Below are positions 32,046 through 41,584 of a stretch of 64,000 nucleotides of DNA, piece by piece. The notes under the pieces are model-generated. The model had not been told where the DNA came from and ran no database searches. It saw nothing but the letters and a program-made list of their open reading frames with translations. The DNA comes from Micrasema longulum. Its lineage: Eukaryota; Arthropoda; Insecta; Trichoptera; Brachycentridae. The position numbers and the translations under genes were made by a program. Positions within the stretch are counted from its first letter, which is position 1. Each line of letters begins with the position of its first letter. The stretch spans positions 59,165 to 123,164 of the forward strand of contig JAGVSM010004273.1 of NCBI GenBank assembly GCA_022494885.1. Direction: 5' to 3'.

Positions 32046-32082
32046 GAAATGTTGAAATGATTATAATGTGTTGCATTTACTT

Positions 32083-32145
32083 TAGAAACTCAGTGCCCTA
32101 TGCACTTTTGGGTGCGGATGGGGGTTTGATGAAAATAATAATAAT
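32083..32145 (+). mobile_element. SINE1 3' end fragment
   Basis: AGTGCCCTATGCACTTTTGG, TGCGGATGGGGGTTTGATGA, then AATAAT repeats: the SINE1 tail. Confidence 0.55.
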
Positions 32146-32564
32146 TATTATTTTACATAACAAAATTATTTTTCTCTTGATACATGTAGAAGTTTTAATA
32201 CGTAACGCCAGACAAGGACGCACGTATACCTGTTTTGCATTAAAGCTGATTAGTTAGAGCGAGCCGGCGCTCTACCGAGAGATTTTTCGAGGCAGTACTG
32301 AGCTCATAATGACAGAGCGAGACTGCGCAACGAGAATATTAAATACGTAATGAGTGAGCGGGACAGGACTATAGAAACATACGAACTAGCGAGTTTAAAA
32401 AAGTAAAACTTGTTTTGTATTTTTTATTTTCGTACTTTTTTACTAAATTAGTTTTTTAAACACTTTATTTATTTATTTTATTGTGTAAATAAACAGAACG
32501 TACAGCAATACTGACACTTTCTTTGTATATTAGTTTAAGTCACTTATGCACACACTAAAAAAAA
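32146..32564. other. Unassigned segment
   Basis: Unique DNA with a GC-balanced patch at 32250-32350; no gene or repeat recognised. Confidence 0.35.
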
Positions 32565-32735
32565 TACATTGTTGCAACAGACAGGAAAAACATTTTTGAG
32601 AAGGGAATATGGGAGTCTTGGCATTTACAGGGCTTATGACCTGTCATTGGCTGGTTTAAGTGGCCACTTAATACACTTTAAATCCAGCCAGTCTGTAAGC
32701 ATTTGGACATACTCAAAACATTGGACATAACAAAT
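32565..32735 (+). mobile_element. Family X fragment with inverted end module
   Basis: TTGCAACAGACAGGAAAAAC through CATTGGCTGGTTTAAGTGGC (to about 32675). It then passes straight to the inverted end module (AAATCCAGCC, GTCTGTAAGCATTTGGACAT). Most of the body is missing. Confidence 0.55.
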
Positions 32736-32779
32736 GGACACCAAGTCATTGGAACAAAAGGCATAATAGTACTACACAC

Positions 32780-33450
32780 GTGCGTTTCCAGAAACTATCT
32801 ACCAGCCAGCGGACCACATGGCGACGATATCTACCTACTGTCTACAAAAGCTTCTCTTCGGACATCTATCTCCCTTTGTTAACCATGGAGTTGAAACAGT
32901 GTTTGATTTATTTAGTTTTTTATTGCTTACTTCTTACTATTTTTTATAAATTTATTGATATTGTTTTAACTTTGCTGGAATTCCTCTCATCCATGCGCTT
33001 TGTAGCTGCACGATGATTGGTTATCTAGCTTTAATATATCAACTTTAAAATACCTTAATTTTGTAAACGGGGTCTAGAATTCCAATCGTCTATGCGCTTA
33101 GTAGCAGCAAGGCGTGTTGTAATCTTACTCCTTTTTACTATTCATATTATTATTATTTTGTAATACACTAAATTTATTTGTCAATTTTTAAAATGTGTAA
33201 ATGGGGGCTAAATTTCTAACTGTCTATGCGCTCTGTAGCTGCAAGACGTCCTGTAATCTAGCTCCTATCTATTATAATTTTTGATTGATCTTAATACAAA
33301 ACGAGGAACTAGAATCCCAACCGTCCATGCGCTCTGTAGCTGCAAGACGTACTGGGATATTTATTAATTGTACAGCGCCCTTGAGGTGATTTTCACAAAA
33401 ATGGCGCTTTATAAATTATCCAACTATATATATATATATATATATATATG
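32780..33450 (+). mobile_element. Family B element, most complete copy
   Basis: Reference copy. The 5' region (32830-32940) contains GTCTACAAAAGCTTCTCTTC and GGAGTTGAAACAGTG. Four blocks have ATGCGCT at 32993, 33092, 33236 and 33327 (spacings 99, 144, 91). An L2-type tail (33370-33420) ends TATAAATTATCC, then (TA)n. Each block can fold as CGTC/GACG, TGC/GCA and GCT/AGC around CTGT. Block 1 has CATC with GATG, a compensatory pair change. No RT or tRNA head. It probably used L2 machinery in trans. Confidence 0.8.
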
Positions 33451-33451
33451 C
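33425..33451. repeat. (TA)n microsatellite
   Basis: An uninterrupted TA run that forms the 3' tail of the family B copy. Confidence 0.9.
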
Positions 33452-33918
33452 TGGATCAAAAAAATTGGTCACACGTACTACAATATTTTTAATTATTTTA
33501 AATATAATAAATGTAAAAGATAAGAAATAACTTGTCTTATTTTTTGTTTTATACACCATTTTGTGAAGTGGATCTAAATTATATTGTAATTGTATTTGTT
33601 ACAATTTAATATAGTGTAAAGTTTCCGCAAATCAAGTTTTGTATAATTTCCATTGAAAATAAACGTAAAAATGGCATTTTTTAGTAAAAAATCATAAAAG
33701 CGCTATCTATAAATAATTAGTTTTATACTTTCGTTTAGAACCACCTCTTACCACTTTACACTGAAGACAAATTTAAAATCAACCTGAAAAGGCACATGAT
33801 GACCACACTGACCTCACGAGACATAACACGACTAGACTTTATATTATTTTTTATATAACCCTAAACGGGTCTTTAAATATAATAACAAAATACAATTTAA
33901 AAACAAAAACAAAATCAA
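33452..33918. other. Unassigned AT-rich segment
   Basis: No coding or repeat signature recognised. Confidence 0.35.
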
Positions 33919-34009
33919 GTCTTGTCATGTCAAAAGCAAACACAACCGAAGGGCATGTATGACAAGATGTATTACTGGGACGAAGCTAAGAATATATATT
34001 TCAGGATAG

Positions 34010-34972
34010 CAGAGGCGAACCGTGTATAGAAGCGATTATTCGCAGCTTACCATTATATTTGACTAACCATAATAATGTTTTATTGTAACTTTATTTACAG
34101 AAAAACAAATAAATAATTAACATTAATTTTAAATAATTTCCACCGTTTGTATTTTTATCCTGATATAAATATAAATTTTAATAAAGCGCGCCCAGCGCCA
34201 GCGGTGAGCCAAGGAACTAGCCGATTATTCTAGCTTATGTTTCATACAAATAAGTATACTATATTTAGAATGTCTTAACCTCAGTGCGGGTTTTTTCTCC
34301 TAGATTAAACTTGCAGAAATCACAAGTCATTTGAAGATTCTTGATTTGGAAAACAGTGTTTCAAACATTTTTTCTTAACGACTTTTTTTCTTTGAGATGG
34401 TACTTTTGACATAAGACCATACATTCTTTCATGCGTCATATTGCAGGATAAAGAGCGCTCCACGCGGCTGTTTTTAGCACGAAAATAATGCGGCCAGTTG
34501 ACATTTCAATTTAATACCTAATATCGACTGAATTCATAGTGGTTTTTTTTATTTATTTTTTAATGAATTATACATTAAAGTAATGGATAATATATCTATA
34601 TAGTATAATATATCACGAAGTTACATCGTTTGAGTTGATTTCATGGATGAGAGTTGTTGTATTACACAGAATCACAGAAAAATATCAATTTATAATATAT
34701 ATTACTTCCATTATATTATGTACCTCCTATGACTAACTAACTAACTAACCATCACGCCGTTTCCCCAGAGGGGTAGGCAGAGAGGATAGAACGCCACACC
34801 ACTCTGTCCTGGCACACTTCCTTTGCTTCCTTCACATTCATACATCTTCTCATGCACGCACGTCGATTATTCCGACTTTTCACATGACCACTTTCAAGAA
34901 TTTCTCCTCCTATGTATGTACAAATATATTTTTTTATAGCTTACCTGTAAATAAAATCATCACTCGCCACTG
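34010..34972. mobile_element. hAT-type element with 8-bp target duplication
   Basis: 963 bases flanked by CAGGATAG (34002-34009, 34973-34980). Ends: CAGAGGCGAACCGTG and, inverted, CAGTGGCGAGTGATG. The subterminal regions match the 219-base MITE at 30744. No transposase frame was found, so it is non-autonomous. It carries a minus-strand RTE insertion at 34732-34905. Confidence 0.85.
34732..34905 (-). mobile_element. RTE-type LINE 3' end nested in the hAT element
   Basis: A 174-base 5'-truncated copy, with (GTTA)n tail on its own strand. It is flanked by CCTCCTATG at 34723-34731 and 34906-34914 (9-bp target duplication). Coding end as in AYPYGETA copies, decayed. Confidence 0.8.
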
Positions 34973-35055
34973 CAGGATAGATGTGTGTGGTGGTCCATCT
35001 TCTCTCCCTACCCCTACGGAGAAAGAGCGCGACGGTAGCAATAGTAGTTATTGTA

Positions 35056-35699
35056 GCTGTGTTTAAATATTTTTTTAACAAATGTTCTATTATGGCACTG
35101 AAACTGAGATATTTAATGTACGATAGGCCACCTTCCAATACTGGTAACAAAATCAGTCTCATTATTTATTTAAGCCTTTGCCGCTGGAAATAAACTACGC
35201 ACGCCTAATCCTCCCCCCCTGGATGTATTCCTCCCTCTCTAACCACCCCTTGGCTTAAAACTCAGTGCTGGAAATTGATGAAACTTCATATCATGGAGTG
35301 AGATTCATCATAATTAGGAATGATTATTCGTAAAAACGAAATTAGATAAATATTCCATTCATACTTAATATTAACAATCTATATTTTTGAACGAGTTTTT
35401 ATCTTTCGTGTCCGAGCGGATAAAGAATACAGTTACGTGGACAAAATACACCGATACCTAAGCGTAAATTTGATGTTTAATGAATTAAAAGTACTAAGTA
35501 AGAATATTTTACAATACGATGTTTGTGTAAAGTGTTAATTAAATTTTTAAAAACACAGGATTTCAGATTTTTAAAAATCAAAACCAACATAAATATGATC
35601 AGAATACGAGAGAAAAGGTAAAAATCAGACTTCCATTTAGAAAAAAGGCATAGTCACAAAATTAAATTTTATGTAAAGCAGTAAAAAAATATCGAAATT
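35056..35699. other. Unassigned segment
   Basis: 35200-35250 is C-rich; the rest is AT-rich. 35530-35700 weakly resembles 17080-17250. No gene. Confidence 0.35.
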
Positions 35700-35843
35700 C
35701 AAACAGAAGATGACAAGTCATAAGACCTGTAAATGCGTGGACTATCATATCATATCCCTTCTTGGACATGTTCCCTTTTTAATTACTCGCTATGAAATTC
35801 AGCCTCGTCTGCGAACCTTTTCACAAGCTCAAAATATTGTTGA
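35700..35843 (-). mobile_element. Family X fragment with end module
   Basis: Minus strand: TTTACAGGTCTTATGACTTG and the AAGGGATATGATATG start. On the plus strand the inverted end module follows (TTCAGCCTCGTCTGCGAACC, CTCAAAATATTGTTGAA). Confidence 0.45.
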
Positions 35844-35849
35844 AGTCAA

Positions 35850-35962
35850 AACATCCCCACGCCATATCCCCGTAGAGGAAGTAGGCAGAGATGATGAAAT
35901 GTGAATCCAGGATCTTGACATCCATCCCTAACTTTTTGCACTTTCATACATCTTATAAATTA
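35850..35962 (-). mobile_element. RTE-type LINE 3' end, decayed
   Basis: CACGCCATATCCCCGTAGAG, AGGCAGAGATGATG and 'catacatctt' in the order expected for a minus-strand RTE end. Confidence 0.5.
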
Positions 35963-36027
35963 AAGGTACACGGCAAGAATGGGCTCATTAAAAAATACGA
36001 ATATGCAAAATTTCTGTGCTAAAAACA

Positions 36028-36115
36028 TCCTTTACACGCGGTGATGTTACAGCGTGTCACCTCAAGCAAAAGACAGAACATTCTGAAGTTCAGACATTTG
36101 AAAAAAAAACATAGA
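36028..36115 (+). mobile_element. Family U repeat, 5' fragment
   Basis: ACACGCGGTGATGTTACAGC, GTGTCACCTCAAGCAAAAGA and ACATTCTGAAGTTCAGACAT closely match 20010-20080. Interrupted by family T. Confidence 0.55.
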
Positions 36116-36124
36116 GGCATACTA

Positions 36125-36250
36125 TTAATAACTAGTGACCGGCCGAAATTTAGGTTTCGGCCAATAAAACTAATTTTGGCAGCGGTTTTGGTTTCGCCCG
36201 AGAGTTGGCCGAAACTTCGTATCGGCCGAAACCTGCAATCGGGATGTGTC
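36125..36250 (+). repeat. Family T repeat, TTTCGGCC-rich
   Basis: GTGACCGGCCGAAATTTAGG, TTTCGGCCAATAAA, GGTTTTGGTTTCGCCC, GGCCGAAACTTCG. A related TTTCGGTCGG at 36372 could be the opposite end. Confidence 0.5.
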
Positions 36251-36489
36251 GGATTACACATTGAAGAACTGTAAGATATAAGTTATGTAACAACGAACCA
36301 AGAGGCGATAAAAATAAACAAATTAACGCGTTTTATTTCATTGTGTATTTTATTTAACACTTATTTTCATGTTTCGGTCGGTTATTTGAAAAGCGAAAAA
36401 ATGCAATGGCCCGTTTTAGCCGTGCACCCTTCAAATGCTTTTGATTATATCTGTTTTTGCCTAAAAACTGAAACAATTATGGAATAAAG

Positions 36490-36905
36490 AATAATATATT
36501 AATGATGTAATAACTTATATTTACATATAAGTAATAACTCATAATAAATGAATTAATAAATAAAAATTTTAATTAATAAATTTAAAAAATACTTGGTACA
36601 CTTCCACTTATTTATTTTGACCAATTAGCGCTTTCACCCTCTAATGGGCATCTTCAGACTGGTGAATATCATACAGTGTATGGATAATTTATATAAAACC
36701 AAATATTATCTTAAGTGTAGGTACATTTAAAAATAAGTTGAAAAAGATACAATACGCAATATTGCAATGGTCAAAATAAATAAGTGGAAGTGTACCAAGT
36801 ATTTTTAAAATTAATAACTTATAGGTAAATATAAGTTATTACATCATTACAATGGAACTCCATCAAGAATTGTCAATAAATAATTTAAATGAAATAATAA
36901 TATAT
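36490..36905 (-). mobile_element. Penelope-like / retrozyme-like inverted-repeat unit with ribozyme
   Basis: The left arm (36500-36624) and right arm (36766-36850) are complementary: TTGGTACACTTCCACTTATT against AATAAGTGGAAGTGTACCAA, and ATGATGTAATAACTTATAT against ATAAGTTATTACATCAT. The hammerhead (36620-36663) lies at the inner edge of the left arm. It is collinear with 19680-19935 on the other strand, including GATAATATTTGGTTTTATAT. No RT. Confidence 0.65.
36620..36663 (-). ncRNA. Type I hammerhead ribozyme motif
   Basis: Identical over all 44 nt to 19812-19855, while the flanks differ by substitutions and small indels. Core CTGAAGA and GAAA, stem I ACCAGT/ATTGGT, stem II GCCC/GGGT, palindromic AGCGCT, predicted CUA cleavage site. 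Confidence 0.75.
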
Positions 36906-37025
36906 TATTTTTTCAAATGGAAAACATTTTACTGATTTTATTACACACATAATAATTTTATCCTCTTTAAAACATAGTATGTATTGTAAAAAAATATTTA
37001 TATTTATTTTCCTTCACATATCCGT

Positions 37026-37470
37026 CAATAAATTTTCCTTTGAATGATTTTCTTGATAGATTATGTAAAAAATGTTTTAAATAATTTTCATTTATACTTT
37101 TCCATGATTCTAAAACGAAGAAACATCTTTTCAATAAAGATCGAACTAAAAAATGCATTGGACATTGTTTCAATTCATCAAGGTACTGGACATTACACTT
37201 TTTTTAAAAAGAGTCATTCACGCATTTCTGGTCATGCGGTTACAAGAGTAGATCTCAGCAGAATGCTCGTTCGAGGTTTTCCTGTAATTTGAATTATTTA
37301 ATTTCAAAAACACGTATGACTCTTTTGTAATTTCTTTTTTGTTGCCCCAAGAGTGTTCAATGTTTTGAATGAACATATTAAGTTCTCCAAAACGAAAGAA
37401 AGAGTGTTGTTCAAGTCTGGATTTTGTCTAAGGGAAGAGACCATTGCAGGAGACTGCTGCTAGATATTAC
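37026..37470 (+). mobile_element. Jockey/CR1-like LINE, C-terminal fragment
   Basis: The text from 37340 (CCCCAAGAGTGTTCAATG, GAACATATTAAG, TGGATTTTGTCTAAG) is a frame-shifted homologue of 29620-29720. The frame at 37044-37292 (HQGTGHYTFFKKSHSRISG) may be the upstream part. No RT motif. Confidence 0.5.
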
Positions 37471-37669
37471 ATAGATTTATATACTATTAAGCGTGTTGTC
37501 CTGGTGCCCTTTGAAATATATGTAATAATCATAGAATTAAGAATAGTCCAGAAGGAGGCGTATAATCATATTTAGCGTATGACTCAATACAGGGTTCTTG
37601 GCCTCATAGAGTTTGGGATACGTTTTTATAGTATTTTTTTGTAATATTTATGTATTTGTATTAATAAAA

Positions 37670-37765
37670 AAACAAACATTTAAGTGCAGAAAATTTTCTT
37701 TCGAAGATATACGTTTACCATTTTGTTTTACTTTTTTGGTGGTCATTTTTGAATTTGGAAAAAAC
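37670..37765 (-). mobile_element. Mariner 5' region fragment
   Basis: GCAGAAAATTTTCTTTCGAA, ACCATTTTGTTTTACT and GGTCATTTTTGAATTTGG match 54810-54880, the 5' UTR of the mariner fragment there. Confidence 0.45.
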
Positions 37766-37769
37766 ATTA

Positions 37770-38010
37770 CGTTACGAGCATTAATGCATTCTATGTTTAA
37801 TGATTAAGATAAAATTATAAATAAACTTATCAATGAAACTTCTTGAACCAGTCTTGAAGATGCCTACTTAAGCGAAAGCGCTCGTTGGTCAAAATAATAA
37901 AAAGTAAAACTAAACCAAGAAGTTTCATTGATAAGTTTATTTATAATTTTATCATAATCATTAACTATGGAGAAATATCAACAAAAAACATCAATATCAT
38001 TCTATATTTC
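37770..38010. mobile_element. Penelope-like / retrozyme-like inverted-repeat unit
   Basis: Arms 37797-37846 and 37917-37968 are nearly perfectly complementary: AAATTATAAATAAACTTATC against GATAAGTTTATTTATAATTT, and AATGAAACTTCTTG against CAAGAAGTTTCATT. A hammerhead-like motif lies between them. Same subfamily as 22795-23110. Confidence 0.65.
37847..37890 (+). ncRNA. Hammerhead-like motif with one extra core U
   Basis: Stem I ACCAGT (37847-37852) with GTTGGT (37884-37889), core CTTGAAGA (inserted T at 37854-37855), an imperfect stem II from GCCTACTTAAGC, GAAA (37874-37877) and AGCGCT. It shares the core insertion with 22924-22967. Confidence 0.5.
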
Positions 38011-38889
38011 TTTTGGCTCTCCTGGAAAATTGTCCTTAGACATACAACAGTGTGATTCTGGGGGTGCGATATATTTTTTTAACGTGAAAGTAAGGCAAAC
38101 AGCATAATCACATGCATACATATGTGCACATGACATTCCTGCGCTTACACATGAGGTTTTACATAGACAAGCATACCCTATCTATACGTCTTCATGCGCT
38201 GCTCATCTGACATTCTTGCATACAACAAATATCCTTATATCGCAACTGTCTGTCGCGCCTATGTGTGACGTATGTAATACATGACCACACACCCACACGA
38301 ACAGCAGATACCCTTTCACTGTTTACTATGAGGCTCGTTGAATTTTCGTTTTCAAGGGCGCTACACACATTTCCACATTTCTAGTCTCCACACCCCCTCG
38401 TTTCTCACCGCCCCTCGGTTCTTTGCCCCCTATCGCCGCCCCGGCCCCCTTCTCGCTCGCCCCCGCTGGAACTTCATCGCCCCATCCTCTCTGTACACCC
38501 CCGCGTTCGTTTAAGTCGGGTTTTTCTTTCCTCTGCAGAACCGTTAACATTCTGCCAACCCCGTTCGGAATCCGGCCCTGGAATAACAAAAATTCTCTAA
38601 TTAATTAAGAATATTTTTTCGTAAAAACGCATAATTTAAACAATTTATATGGATGTTGGGTTTTCGTCAAAATGTAGGTACAAAATGCGTTCAATATTAT
38701 ATTATAACCCGTTTTACCTATTTTGACAACATGAAAAAAAACAGTCATTTAATTTTCAACCTTAATCATTTTTATTTTTCGAGTTGCAACTGGCCCGAGA
38801 AAAGGCAAAAGAGAAAAGGAAAAAAATTACAAATATTTTTTTACATTTTCATTAAAATAGTAACAGTATTTGGAAAGGTACCAAAGCTA
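38011..38889. other. Unassigned; includes a C-rich island
   Basis: 38390-38500 is pyrimidine/C-rich and 38555-38578 reads, inverted, CAGGGCCGGATTCCGAACGG, like a hAT-type end; no partner end was found. The minus frame 38326-38589 is Gly/Arg-rich by composition. No gene. Confidence 0.35.
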
Positions 38890-38978
38890 CCTGTAAAGGT
38901 CAACAGATGGAAGAACTGAGAAAAAGTGGATGTTCAAACATAGGCAGAATAGTGAATGTTACACAGTGTGTAAAGCGG
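38890..38978 (-). mobile_element. Family X fragment
   Basis: Plus-strand text TCAACAGATGGAAGAACTGA, GTGGATGTTCAAACATAGGC, GAATGTTACACAGTGTGTAA is the inverse of the family X middle. Confidence 0.6.
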
Positions 38979-39519
38979 GCAGTTTTAATGATTCCGTTTT
39001 ATTTTAGTCGTAAATAAGTTTGTTAGATAAGTTAATTTAAATTGTACTTAAATTCGGGTTTTTGTTATTGGGTACCCGTTTTGCTTTGCCCTACGGGCAA
39101 AACAGGTTTTTCCCAAAGTTTGTAAAAAAATGTATTACTTAAAAATGATAATTCCTAGTTTTTATAATCATATAGATTTTGGTCTCTGAAGAAGCGTTGT
39201 TAATTTGCGTTAATTTTATTTAGTAAATTTTCAAACGTTTAATGAGTTTTTAATTAACCATGTATATTTTACACAAGTGTAAAAAAATAAGATGCAAAAT
39301 AAAATGTTGCGATGAAAAAAAATGTTTCGCGAGAATTTCTTACTGAAATTTTTTTACTTAAGCCTTTCACAGCGAGGCACGCATTTAAGACGCGATAAAT
39401 CCTTAATAAAATGCATTTTTCTCTGCCTTCATAACGCCCGGAATCCCCGCGTAATAGAAAATAACGAAGATAATAGTCTGGAATTCCACATTAGGTAGAT
39501 AGTGTTTATTTAATAAAAC

Positions 39520-39735
39520 AAATTGAAAAACCCGCCCTTGGAACGGGGCGGAAACCCCCGCCTCCGCTTCTCTCCCACCCCTAAGCAGACAACAACTTTT
39601 CCCCCTCCCCTCGGGCGGGACGTTTTCCACTTTTGTTTTCTATGTTGGGATGTGACGGTGGAAGCGCGAGAGGAGCGAGTCTCCTTATTCGCTTTACTGG
39701 TAACTGGTAACTGGTAACTGGTAACTGGTTACTTG
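39520..39735. other. GC-rich island and (TAACTGG)n array
   Basis: 39530-39620 is C/G-rich. 39696-39728 contains about five units of a 7-bp repeat ACTGGTA. No coding signature. Confidence 0.6.
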
Positions 39736-39837
39736 ACGATACCAACTTCCACGGATCTCACACATTATCAACCTTATCATGTTCCACGATGTCACTTTCA
39801 TTCATATAGTCAAACCGATTCCAAAATAATTTTGATT

Positions 39838-40085
39838 ATTATTATTATTATTATTATTTTTTAATTTAAATTTCATTGATAAACCCTTACGGGTATACAT
39901 TTAACAAAATATTTTCACTTTTAAAATTCACATTCTACTGTTAATAATAATATTTTTAACATCTTTTGTAAAGGTTGTCTGAGTCTTTTGTTTAGTTTTG
40001 TCTGGTAGTTTATTGTATAATTTCAGTCCATGGTTTATAAGTCTCGATTGTCCTTTTCTACATTTTTTTTCAAGTTTTAATTCTT
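39838..40085 (-). mobile_element. Jockey/CR1-like LINE, C-terminus and (TAA)n tail
   Basis: Minus strand encodes KGQSRLINHGLKLYNKLPDK followed by FTKDVKNIII, the LINE 'G.K.YN.LP' signature. A short 3' UTR with ACCCGTAAGGGTTTA ends in (TAA)n at 39838-39861. Confidence 0.65.
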
Positions 40086-40221
40086 CGTCTCAAATTAAAA
40101 TTATTATATTAAATTATCAATTAGCAAAAACATTAAAAAATACATATTTTCATTTAAATCAAATGTTCGTCATTGTTCTTTGTCGTGTTGTTTACACGTG
40201 GAAAACATAACAGATATGACA

Positions 40222-40390
40222 ACCATATTTTGAGTTTGTCCAAATTTTTGTAGACAAGGACTGGATTCAACTCCCGCGGTAGCTATTTATATTAACATAT
40301 TACAACAGAGATGAAGAACATTAAATAGAAGCTAATAAAGAAGTCTAGGCATCTACAGGGCTTATGACCTTTCAATGGCTTTCAATTTTT
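40222..40390 (+). mobile_element. Family X fragment, end module upstream of start
   Basis: The end module (TTTGTCCAAATTTTTGTAGA, ACTGGATTCAACTCCCG) precedes the start and body (TACAACAGAGATGAAGAACA, GAAGTCTAGGCATCTACAGG). This order differs from the 25672 and 30635 copies. Confidence 0.55.
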
Positions 40391-40486
40391 TTTTTACAAC
40401 TTCGAAAAACTTCCCGACACAATTAAATGCAGCAATTTTTGTCGCTCTTAATTTTTTTTTTAATTTCCCGTTGCACTGAACTTCCT
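40391..40486 (+). mobile_element. Family V 3' end
   Basis: Poly-T stretches, then TTTCCCGTTGCACTGAACTT and CCT: the inverse of the 5' end AGGAAGTTCAGTG. Confidence 0.45.
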
Positions 40487-40804
40487 CATTCATAATTCAG
40501 CAAATCGGAAAATACCACAGAGTAATTTCCAATATATCATTAGATTTAATGTTCATATTTTTCCCATATTCAAGATCTTAGGCCCTTTGCCTAGTAATAT
40601 ATCTACACATTTCCATTGGCGTGACCACGACTTATATATATTTATACAAAGCACCCTTCGTAATTATATCGCCCCACGATATATAAGGCAAGCTGAAAAT
40701 AGGTCAGGTTCCGTCTTATGAATAACCTAAAAATATAATCGAATGTAATACGTATAACATTATATACTGAACGACTAAATGCCTGAATGAGAACATTCAC
40801 ACAA

Positions 40805-40912
40805 CGTATAAACCATCGCAAGTTTCTCCGTAGGGGCAGGCAGAGAAGATAGAACGACATACCACTTTGTCTTTATGTACAGATCTCGCTTCCCCTGCAT
40901 TTATTCCAGGGT
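40805..40912 (-). mobile_element. RTE-type LINE 3' end
   Basis: TTTCTCCGTAGGGGCAGGCA, AGATAGAACGACATACCACT and CAGATCTCGCTTCC match the minus-strand RTE ends at 50380 and 60850. Confidence 0.65.
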
Positions 40913-41424
40913 TCAAAAATATGTATGTATGTAAATAGACGTTAAAAATACAACTTAATTAGGTAGTTAATGTATTAAATGTAGGTAATATTTCAAGATA
41001 TAAAACGGAAATCAACAAATCAAATATCTCTGTAAGCATAATAAATTGTGGGGCAAGGTTTTTGGTATTCCTCTGTTACACATACATAGACGTATCGGTT
41101 TTTTATGAGATGATTATTTCCTGTTGGGAACAAAAAAAGCGTTTTATGAAAATTCCGAGATAAATCACCAATACAATAGAACGTTTATCAATGTGTCGCA
41201 TGTAAGTGTACAGAATATACACTTTCTTTACGTTTCACTCTAGATACTACAGGTATATTTGGGAGCGAGGGATACAATAGCACGCGTAACGCGCGCGAAC
41301 AGAAAAGTTTTCAATACTTCTGCCAGGCGCCAGTCAGTAGCTCTCGGAGTTTCATCAAGGTCGGATCTTTAGCCCGCGCTGCAAGCACAAGCTAATGGTT
41401 TTAAGCAATTAGACTAAACATATT

Positions 41425-41462
<38 letters not shown>
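41425..41462. repeat. (TA)n microsatellite
   Basis: About 16 uninterrupted TA units. Confidence 0.95.
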
Positions 41463-41464
<2 letters not shown>

Positions 41465-41474
41465 AATTAGTTTT

Positions 41475-41565
41475 TGAGAAATTTCGCCGTTAAATTAAAT
41501 GCTCTAATATTCATCGTGTTCTTTAAGAACGTTTTTTATATCCAATTTCCCATAGGACAGAATTT
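41475..41565 (+). mobile_element. Family V fragment
   Basis: GAAATTTCGCCGTTAAATTA, TGCTCTAATATTC and ATATCCAATTTCCCATAGG match 2985-3075. Confidence 0.4.
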
Positions 41566-41584
41566 TGTCATTAAATGAAAGAAA

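Larger units (their letters stand above)
33919..35055 (+). mobile_element. RTE-type LINE (second subfamily) 3' end, split by a hAT element
   Basis: 33919-34009 (K.RHNRRACM-type coding, decayed) continues at 34981-35055 (GTGTGTGGTGGTCCATC, CCCTACCCCTACGGAGAAAG, then AGTAG-type tail). When the hAT insertion is bridged, the two parts align with 58090-58210. Confidence 0.75.

Noticed and set aside
32993..33345. Family B blocks read as pol III A/B boxes (AGCTACAGAGCGCATGG and GGTTGGAATTC on the minus strand)
   Set aside because: The two parts are too close for an internal pol III promoter and lie on the strand opposite to the L2-type tail.
38555..38578. hAT element end CAGGGCCGGATTCCGAACGG
   Set aside because: Looks like a hAT terminus, but no second end or 8-bp duplication was found; left as unassigned.
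39085..39101. Perfect TTTGCCC/GGGCAAA hairpin followed by a T-run, like a bacterial terminator
   Set aside because: The window is clearly eukaryotic and no gene ends here; a chance or TE-derived hairpin is more likely.
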